From Hyphomicrobiaceae bacterium (GTDB lineage: Bacteria > Pseudomonadota > Alphaproteobacteria > Rhizobiales > Hyphomicrobiaceae), in contig PKEY01000051.1 in the NCBI GenBank assembly GCA_002919265.1, positions 36,947 through 100,946 on the forward strand: 64,000 nt of DNA. The letters run 5' to 3'. Below are positions 21,482 to 28,930 of this stretch, piece after piece. A program made the position numbers and the translations under genes. Position 1 is the stretch's first letter. Each line of letters begins with the position of its first letter. The notes below the pieces were generated by a model. The model was not told the origin of the DNA. It made no database searches and saw only the letters and a program-made list of their open reading frames with translations.

Positions 21482-23503
21482 ATGTTGCGCGGAGTTTCAG
21501 GCATGCTGCGGTGGGGGCATCGGCGCGCGGGGAATGCGGTGCTGACGGCTTTCGCCGTGGCTGTGGCGGCGATGACGGCGGCTGTTTCGCAGCACGCTCT
21601 AGCCCAGACGCCGCCACCGCGCACGCAGATCATTGTCGACGGCTCCGGCTCCATGTGGGGGAAGATTCCGGGCGACTCTGCCGCCAAGTTCGTTCTGGCG
21701 CGCGAGGCGTTGCGGCAGATCCTGCCGGCGCTCGATCGCACGGCGGAGGTGGGGCTCGTGCTTTTCGGCCATCGTCGGCGCGGCGACTGCTCAGATGTGG
21801 AGCAGGCCGTTTCGGTCCGGCCGCTCGATCCGGCGCGGTTGTTGGCGCCTCTGGACGCTCTCAATCCGAAAGGACGCGGACCGCTCACGCTGGCGATGGT
21901 AGCGGCGGCGGACGTCCTGCCCAACGATGAGGGCAGGGCGAGCCTGATCCTCATCCACGATGACTTCGATAATTGCCAGGCTGATCCGTGCCAGATCGCG
22001 GGCGAGCTGCACCGCGCGCGGCCGAACCTGGCTGTGCACGTGGTGAGCATCGGCGCGAAACCGGAGGACGCGGAGCGCATGGCCTGCGTGCCACGCATCA
22101 CGGGGGGCCGGCACTTTGTCGTAACCGACGCGTCCGAAGTCGGGCCTGCCATCGCCGAGGCGCTGCGGCTGGCGACACTTGCGCAGCCCCCGGTGCTCAA
22201 CGTGCCGGCGCCGCGGGCGGCCACGCGCGATATGCTGGGCCCGCCGGGGCTACGGCTGTCGGCTGTTCTGGGAGAAGGCAACGAGCCACTTGCCGAGCCG
22301 CTAACCTGGCGCATTTTTCGGGAAGGACAGGAGGCTTCGGGTCCGATCGCGGAGATAACGGACGTGTCTCCACATGTGCCACTGGAGCCGGGTAAGTACG
22401 TGGTCGAAGCATCCCGTGATCTCGTCACCGCACGGCAGACAGTGGAGGTTGCGGAAAGGCGCGCGACGCCGGTGAATGTGCAACTCGAGGCCGGGATCAT
22501 TCAGCTTCCGGGAAAACCTTCCGCCGGTGAGAGTGAAGAAGGTCCATCTGCTTCCGTCGTCAGCCTTGTGGCAGAGGGCGAGGGTGCAGGGGAAGCGAGC
22601 CGCGTCGTATGGGTGGGCCCTGCTGAAGCGCAGGAGCTGTTGGTCCCGCCGGGCACTTATCGTGTCATTCTTCAGGACGGGGCCTACCGCGCCGAGCGCA
22701 GCATTGTCGTCCCGAGCGGCAGTCGTGGCGCGCCCCCGCTGGCGACGGGCGTAGGGCAGATCCGGGCCGAGGCAAAGGACCATCTCGGGGCGGAAGATCC
22801 GGCCGAAGGCGTGCTGTTCTTCGTGCAGGAGGATGATCCGTCGGCACCAGACGGCCGGCGGGAGGTGGCGCGTTCGGCAGCGGCCCAGGCGCAGTTCGCT
22901 TTGCCTGCGGGGACCTATCACCTCGTTGCGCGGAAAGGCCCTGCCGAAGTGCGCGAGGTGGTGGCGCTGAGAGCCGGCGATGATGTGGCCCGCACGCTGG
23001 ATCTTAAGCTTGCGCGCCTTTCCCTCTCTGCTCAGCTCGCGGGCGCGACCGATCTCTCGGCCACGGACATTACGTGGCGGGTCGTCCGCCTGGAGGACGA
23101 TGAGAGAGGTGAGGTCGCGCGCTCCGTCGAGGCGAATCCAGAGCTGCAGCTTCCCGCGGGGAAATACCGTGTTGAAGCCCGACTGGGTCGGCTCAATGCT
23201 GTGGCCAGCCGGGAGGTTACCCTGACCGAGGGCAGCACTGAACATCTCACATTGCGGCCCGATGCGGCGGAGCTTCACCTGCGTTTGGCGCACGGCGGCC
23301 TTCCGCTCAGCGGGGGCGACGTGTTCTGGGAAATCCGCGATAGGGCAGGGCAGGTCGTCTGGCGGACGATGGAGTCGGAGCCGCGGGCTTTCCTTGCACC
23401 GGGCAGGTATATCGTTCGCGCAGAGCTGCGAGAGCGTCAGCTCGAACAGGCAGTAGACCTCAATTCAGGTGACAAGCGAGTTGTGGATCTGACGCTCGAA
23501 TGA
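21482..23503 (+). CDS. Exported VWA-domain protein with C-terminal tandem beta-sandwich repeats
   Basis: Signal-like N-terminus; IIVDGSGSMWG (MIDAS DxSxS); recurring PGKYVVEA / PPGTYRVIL / PAGTYHLVA / PAGKYRVEA / APGRYIVRA. Confidence 0.8.
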   Translation: MLRGVSGMLRWGHRRAGNAVLTAFAVAVAAMTAAVSQHALAQTPPPRTQIIVDGSGSMWGKIPGDSAAKFVLAREALRQILPALDRTAEVGLVLFGHRRRGDCSDVEQAVSVRPLDPARLLAPLDALNPKGRGPLTLAMVAAADVLPNDEGRASLILIHDDFDNCQADPCQIAGELHRARPNLAVHVVSIGAKPEDAERMACVPRITGGRHFVVTDASEVGPAIAEALRLATLAQPPVLNVPAPRAATRDMLGPPGLRLSAVLGEGNEPLAEPLTWRIFREGQEASGPIAEITDVSPHVPLEPGKYVVEASRDLVTARQTVEVAERRATPVNVQLEAGIIQLPGKPSAGESEEGPSASVVSLVAEGEGAGEASRVVWVGPAEAQELLVPPGTYRVILQDGAYRAERSIVVPSGSRGAPPLATGVGQIRAEAKDHLGAEDPAEGVLFFVQEDDPSAPDGRREVARSAAAQAQFALPAGTYHLVARKGPAEVREVVALRAGDDVARTLDLKLARLSLSAQLAGATDLSATDITWRVVRLEDDERGEVARSVEANPELQLPAGKYRVEARLGRLNAVASREVTLTEGSTEHLTLRPDAAELHLRLAHGGLPLSGGDVFWEIRDRAGQVVWRTMESEPRAFLAPGRYIVRAELRERQLEQAVDLNSGDKRVVDLTLE

Positions 23504-23565
23504 CCACAATCAGCAGCTATATCAGCGGGCTGAAATCTCACATCTCGCGATCACGGGGGTGGTGA

Positions 23566-24552
23566 ATGCACGCGATCCTAGCGTGGTTGTTGGCGATTGC
23601 GGCCGTGCTGGCATTGCCGCCTGCTGCTGGCGCTCAGCCTCAGCCGCCGGCCACGTCAAGCTGGGATGTCAACACCCAGCCCATGGGGATTCCCCAGGAC
23701 CTGTTGCTGCCGGCGCCGAACACGACGGTCATTCCCTGGACACCATCCACCACGCCGGACAGAAAGTCGGGCAACGCATCAGGCGAGTCCCAGGTAACCC
23801 TCGTCGCGCTCCTCACGCAGGATGGGCAGCGCATCGAATCCGGCCTCGTCTGGCGCGTCTATAAGAAGGATGAAAACGCCAGCGGACCAGGGAGCAACCG
23901 GCTCATCCTGACGCGTCGCGAAGCGAGCCCCGTTTTAAAGTTGGACCCCGGCGATTACTTCGTGAACGCCGCGTTCGGCCGGGCCCACCTCACGCGCCGC
24001 ATCACCGTGAAGCCAGGCGAGCAGACGGTCGAGCAGTTCGTTCTCAACGCTGGCGGTCTGCGGGTTACCGCGTTGGTGAACGATGGAGAAACGGCACCAC
24101 CCAATACCGTGACCTTCGACGTCTACTCGGATGAGCGCGACCAGTTCGGTAATCGCACGCTCATCATGGAGGATGCCCGGCCCGGAGTGATCATCCGCCT
24201 TAACTCAGGCATCTACCATATTGAGTCGACCTATGGCGACGCCAACTCGCGGGTGAGCACGGATGTGACGGTGGAGGCCGGGAAGCTTACGGAGGCGACG
24301 CTCAAGCACTCCGCGGCCAAGGTTACCTTCAAGCTGGTACGCCAGGCGGGTGGCGAGGCGTTAGCCGATACGCAGTGGAGCATCCTCGACGAGGGTGGCG
24401 GGGTCGTAAAAGAAAGCGTCGGTGCCTTGCCGGTCCATACGCTGGCGCCCGGCAAATACACCGTGACCGCACGATCCGCCGGACAAGTCTTTCGCCGGGA
24501 CTTCTCGGTTGAACGCGGCGAAATCGCCGAGGTGGAGGTGGTGATGCAGTGA
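23566..24552 (+). CDS. Exported protein with the same beta-sandwich repeats as the upstream VWA protein
   Basis: Signal peptide MHAILAWLLAIAAVLALPPAAGAQ; repeats DPGDYFVNAAFG, NSGIYHIESTYG, APGKYTVTARSA. Confidence 0.72.
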   Translation: MHAILAWLLAIAAVLALPPAAGAQPQPPATSSWDVNTQPMGIPQDLLLPAPNTTVIPWTPSTTPDRKSGNASGESQVTLVALLTQDGQRIESGLVWRVYKKDENASGPGSNRLILTRREASPVLKLDPGDYFVNAAFGRAHLTRRITVKPGEQTVEQFVLNAGGLRVTALVNDGETAPPNTVTFDVYSDERDQFGNRTLIMEDARPGVIIRLNSGIYHIESTYGDANSRVSTDVTVEAGKLTEATLKHSAAKVTFKLVRQAGGEALADTQWSILDEGGGVVKESVGALPVHTLAPGKYTVTARSAGQVFRRDFSVERGEIAEVEVVMQ

Positions 24553-24558
24553 CATCCG

Positions 24559-25635
24559 CTAGCGGAAGGGCGGCGCCTGCATCAGTCCGCCTTGGGACCA
24601 CAGATTGTTGATCTGCCGTTCGAGCTTGAGCGCCGAGTTTTTCCCGAGGTTTCGCTCGAAGATCTCGCCGTAATTGCCGACCTGCTGGATGGCGTCGTAG
24701 GCCCAGGTCCGCGAGAGGCCCAGCGACGCTCCGAGGTCACCTTCCGTACCCAAGAGCCTCCGGACCTCAACGAAGTTCGAGGCCTTGGCAGATTCGACAT
24801 TTGAGCTGGTGATGCCGTACTCCTCGGCGGTTAACAGGGCAAAAAGAACCCACCGGATGATGCCGAACCATTGCGGATCGTCTTGGCGCACCGCTGGCCC
24901 ACGCGGCTCTTTCGACAGAACCTCCGGAAGAAACTGGTGCTCATCAGGGTCTGGAAGGGTGGTGCGTGTTAGAGCCAACGTCGACATGTCAGCGCTCAGC
25001 GCCATGCAGCGCTTGTTGGCATAGCCCTGCACAGCCTGATCCCAGCTGTCGGAGGCAACCAGCGTAAAGCGCATGCCGCGATGGCCAAAGAATTCCCGTA
25101 CGTTTTGTTGCGCGGGGCCGTTGGCGAGCAGGCAGATGCTCGCGCCGCTGAGTTCGAGAACGCTCGTGATCCCTTGCGAGCGCCGGACCATCATGGCCTG
25201 GCCATCGTAGAACAGTGTGTCGACGAACTTGATGCCGAGATCCATGTCGCGGCTCAGCGTCCACGTCGCGCTGCGTGCCAGCAGATCGACATCACCGGAT
25301 CTCAGGGCAGCAAATCGTTCTGCCGCTGGCAGAGAGCGGAATTTCACCGCAGACTTATCTCCAAAGATCGCCGCGGCCACAGCCGCGCAGAAATCTACCT
25401 CAAGACCTGACCACCGGCCTTGCTCGTCGACGTGAGAGAAACCGAGCGGACCATCGGCGACACCGCAGAGAAGATGTCCGCGGCTCCTTACGTCATCAAG
25501 TGTCGCCGCTTCGGCTGTCGCCGAGGCCCCAAGAGTAAGAAGAACACCGGCAACCGCGCCGATGACGCGGCGTACCGTCTTCACGGCCAGGGAAATCATG
25601 ACAATCAGGTTTGCGAAAGTCCGTACTGACAACAC
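24559..25635 (-). CDS. Amino-acid ABC transporter substrate-binding protein (AapJ-like); no permease/ATPase adjacent
   Basis: LDDVRSRGHLLCGVADGPLGFSHVDEQGRWSGLEVDFCAAVAAAIFGD. Confidence 0.88.
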   Translation of the reverse strand: MLSVRTFANLIVMISLAVKTVRRVIGAVAGVLLTLGASATAEAATLDDVRSRGHLLCGVADGPLGFSHVDEQGRWSGLEVDFCAAVAAAIFGDKSAVKFRSLPAAERFAALRSGDVDLLARSATWTLSRDMDLGIKFVDTLFYDGQAMMVRRSQGITSVLELSGASICLLANGPAQQNVREFFGHRGMRFTLVASDSWDQAVQGYANKRCMALSADMSTLALTRTTLPDPDEHQFLPEVLSKEPRGPAVRQDDPQWFGIIRWVLFALLTAEEYGITSSNVESAKASNFVEVRRLLGTEGDLGASLGLSRTWAYDAIQQVGNYGEIFERNLGKNSALKLERQINNLWSQGGLMQAPPFR

Positions 25636-25694
25636 CCCGGGTACTTACCTAGGGCATCCGAGGTAACATGGTTCTTGGGTCACCGCCTCTTTGG

Positions 25695-26861
25695 TCACAC
25701 AGGCATGGCGGTCTCCACCAGCCTGACCCAATAGGAGACACCGACGGGAATGGCCTCGTCGTTGAAGTCATAGGCGGGGTGATGCAGGCCTGCGCTGTCA
25801 CCATTGCCGAGGAAGATGAAGGCGCCGGGCCGCGCTTCCAGCAGGAACGAGAAATCCTCGCCTCCCATCACTGGAGGTACGCTGAAGTCGACGTTTTCTT
25901 CGCCCACGACCTGGGCCGCAACGGCCGCCGCGAACTTTGCCTGCTTCTCGTGATTGCGTGTGACTGGATAATCCCGGCGATAGATGACTTCTGCCGTCGC
26001 GCCAAAAGCCGTGGCCGTCGATTGAACGACCTCTTTGATACGCTTTTCCAACAAATCCCGCACTTCAGGCTTCAGCGAGCGGGCCGTTCCGGTAAGCTTC
26101 GCCTGTGCCGGGATGACATTCTGCGCGTCGCCGGCGTGGAACATGCAAATCGACACGACGCCTGACTCCAGCGGATCCACGTTGCGCGAAACAATGGACT
26201 GCAGCGCCGTGATGACGTGGGAGCCCACAAGCACCGTGTCGACACATTGATGCGGCTTTGCGGCGTGGCCGCCGACGCCGTCGATCGTGATGTAGACCCG
26301 ATCGGAAGAAGCCATCAGAGGGCCGGGCCGCAGCGCGAACTGGCCCACCGGCAGGCCGGGTTGATTGTGAATCCCGTAGACTTCCTGAATACCGAACCGA
26401 TCGAGAAGGCCGTCCTCGATCATCGCTTTCGCGCCGGCGCCGCCTTCCTCTGCAGGCTGAAAGATCAAGACAACGGTGCCATCGAAATTGCGCGTTTCGC
26501 AGAGATAGCGCGCCGCGCCGAGCAGCATTGTCGTGTGACCATCGTGCCCGCAGGCATGCATGCGGCCGGGAACGGTCGAAGCATACGGCGCGCCTGTCGC
26601 CTCCTGAATGGGGAGCGCGTCCATATCCGCGCGCAGACCAATCACCTTGCCGGAGGTGTTCGTCCGGCCACGAATGACGCCGACCACACCCGTGCGACCG
26701 ATGCCCGGCACCACCTCATCGCAGCCCCAAGCCTTGAGCTTTTCCGCCACGATGCCGGCTGTCCGATGCACCTCGTAAAGAAGCTCAGGGTGTGCATGGA
26801 AGTCGCGTCGCAGCTCCGTAAGCTCCTGCTGCATCGCCGCGACTCGGTTCACGATCGGCAT
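25695..26861 (-). CDS. M20 family amidohydrolase (hippurate hydrolase-like)
   Basis: RRDFHAHPELLYEVHRTAGIVAEKL; MHACGHDGHTTMLLGAARYL; VMGGEDFSFLL. Confidence 0.94.
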   Translation of the reverse strand: MPIVNRVAAMQQELTELRRDFHAHPELLYEVHRTAGIVAEKLKAWGCDEVVPGIGRTGVVGVIRGRTNTSGKVIGLRADMDALPIQEATGAPYASTVPGRMHACGHDGHTTMLLGAARYLCETRNFDGTVVLIFQPAEEGGAGAKAMIEDGLLDRFGIQEVYGIHNQPGLPVGQFALRPGPLMASSDRVYITIDGVGGHAAKPHQCVDTVLVGSHVITALQSIVSRNVDPLESGVVSICMFHAGDAQNVIPAQAKLTGTARSLKPEVRDLLEKRIKEVVQSTATAFGATAEVIYRRDYPVTRNHEKQAKFAAAVAAQVVGEENVDFSVPPVMGGEDFSFLLEARPGAFIFLGNGDSAGLHHPAYDFNDEAIPVGVSYWVRLVETAMPV

Positions 26862-27139
26862 GGTTCGGTGGTCTCCCTCTGAACGGACTGGCGTCTGGCG
26901 CGCCTCGATTGCTGATTTTCTTCGAACCTAGACTGATTGCGCGGCTCGGACAAATGCGACGGAGGGCCGTCAAAATCCCGGAACTGCTACAACTTGCGAT
27001 AGCGTAGTCACGCCCGGCCGCGACGCGTGGGACGCATGACATCAAAGGGTGAAGTTGCACGTGCGGATGGTCAAGCGTTGTCGACATTACGACGAGGCCG
27101 CTTGGACTGGAGACGGCAATAAACGGGAAATGAGTCGCC

Positions 27140-28867
27140 TCACGGTATGGCTTCCGGCTGAGTTTCAGCTTGAGCGGCCGGTCTCACCTCTGAAAAGGCC
27201 TCGGAATAGGCATAGGCCCGGATTGGTTGGTCGTGGCCGCGCATCGGTACTTCGCGAAGGACCGAGCCAGGGGGCTTTGTCCCCGCTGCCTGCACGACAG
27301 CTTCGGAGACGAGCATATCCGCGAGCAGTTCTTTCGTGGCCTGCTCAAGCCTGCTCGCAATGCTGATCGTCTCGCCCAGGGCAGTGATGACATAGCCACG
27401 TTCATCGTCACCGACGCGGGCTATGACGGCAGATCCGCAGTGAATGCCAATGCCGACTCGGAATGGTAGCGGCAACGCAGAGCCAAGTTCGTCGTCCAGC
27501 ATTCGGGCGGCGCGAAGAATTGCGTGTCCGGCTGCCAGAGCGTTTCGAGCACCCATGCCGCGCTGCCCGCCAAGGCCAAAGATCGCCATGACGCCGTCGC
27601 TGAGAAACATGCCGATACGGCCACCGTGGGCTTCGACGGCCTGCGCGATTTCGCCCAGAAACCGATTGATAAGGAGCACGGTGTCGTGTGGGAGCTGTTT
27701 TTTGGAAAGCGAGGTGAACGCACGAATGTCGACGAACAATATCGAGACATTCCGATCGACACCCCACTTGTAGGCTTCTTCCTCCCAATCCAGTCCGGCA
27801 TCACGCGCAATGGTAGGAAGGAGAATTTGCACCGCAATGGGTTGTTTCGGACGAATTTGACACGCAAGGCGCACGTTCTTTGGCGCCGAAATTCGGCTCA
27901 ATACCATTCTTTCTGAGTATGTTGGTTCGGGCAGTGTTTCGAGCCCCGAGAGCACGAGGACTCGGCAGGTGGCACAACGGCCGCGGCCACCACATAAGGA
28001 CGGGTGTGGAATGCGGTTTTGGCGGCTTGCATCGAGAAGCGAGGCGCCGGGCCGAAGAGCGGTTTCACCATGCCCGACGTAGCGGACGGGCACTGTCCCT
28101 CTCCAGCTCCGGGCAACTTCCGTTGCAACGAGCGCGCCGACAATGAGGAGACCGCCCGCGATCAGTAGCTGGTACGAGATTTCGACCACCTGTTGAAGTC
28201 CGGTTACCTGCTCAGGTGCGAGCGCGATTTCGGAATGCACAGTCGAGGCTGCCTCGCGGCCTGCGGCGAGAAAGCCGGCAATTGCAAGCAAGGGAATGGA
28301 GAAGGCCAGCGCAAAACCAATTTCGCGCACGCGTTCAAACCACGGTTTATGTCGGACGACATAGTGAATTCCGATGATGCCATGGAACCAGGCAACAAGG
28401 ACGAGGATCGTCTGCCAGGCGATTTGGTTCGGGTAAATGCGGGTCAAGACAGCCGTGTAAGAATCGTCCGTGCTCAATATGGAGCTGCCGTACCTCGTGT
28501 TAAGCGCGTGTTCGAGAACGAGCGCCGGAATTGCGAGACCAAGCACAATTTGCAAGCCTTCTTCAATCGGCATTCGGCAGGGCGTGCGTAGCGCGATCCG
28601 CTTCAAGGTCAATCCGACGTGCAGGGCCGCAGCGCCATAAAGCGCCACCGTTCCTGGCCAGCTGCGCCAGATGAAGACGCGCCAGTGCTGAACGGCTTCC
28701 ATTGTGGGTACGCCCAACACCCCGATGGCGTGGTTCAAGAGGTGCATTGTCACGAAGGCGAAGAGAACGAGACCGGACCACAGGCGAATTTCACGTTCCC
28801 AATGCACATTGCGCAATGCCGCGCGGTATCGGGAGAGGGCTGCCAACATGGAACTAAGCAGGGGCAT
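27140..28867 (-). CDS. Class III nucleotide cyclase-like protein: SDH-like diheme-b-type membrane anchor, 2Fe-2S ferredoxin domain, cyclase domain
   Basis: Hydrophobic N-terminus with TM histidines (MHLLNH, ALHVGL, LEHALN, WFHGIIGIH); CGGRGRCATC...LACQ; SILFVDIRAFTSLS...FLSDGVMAIFG...GIHCGSAVIARVG. Confidence 0.82.
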   Translation of the reverse strand: MPLLSSMLAALSRYRAALRNVHWEREIRLWSGLVLFAFVTMHLLNHAIGVLGVPTMEAVQHWRVFIWRSWPGTVALYGAAALHVGLTLKRIALRTPCRMPIEEGLQIVLGLAIPALVLEHALNTRYGSSILSTDDSYTAVLTRIYPNQIAWQTILVLVAWFHGIIGIHYVVRHKPWFERVREIGFALAFSIPLLAIAGFLAAGREAASTVHSEIALAPEQVTGLQQVVEISYQLLIAGGLLIVGALVATEVARSWRGTVPVRYVGHGETALRPGASLLDASRQNRIPHPSLCGGRGRCATCRVLVLSGLETLPEPTYSERMVLSRISAPKNVRLACQIRPKQPIAVQILLPTIARDAGLDWEEEAYKWGVDRNVSILFVDIRAFTSLSKKQLPHDTVLLINRFLGEIAQAVEAHGGRIGMFLSDGVMAIFGLGGQRGMGARNALAAGHAILRAARMLDDELGSALPLPFRVGIGIHCGSAVIARVGDDERGYVITALGETISIASRLEQATKELLADMLVSEAVVQAAGTKPPGSVLREVPMRGHDQPIRAYAYSEAFSEVRPAAQAETQPEAIP

Positions 28868-28930
28868 CAGCGCCTCGGCTCACGAAACTCTTGTATTGGG
28901 GAGATTGGCGTCGCTACTCGGCGCATCTCC

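Noticed and set aside
21382-22500. N-terminal 370 residues of the 562-aa ORF ending at 20812
   Set aside because: Ser/Arg-rich read-through antisense to the VWA gene; the true nitroreductase starts at GTG 21381
22301-23293. 330-aa minus-strand ORF
   Set aside because: Antisense to the VWA-protein gene; the sense frame has clear domain motifs
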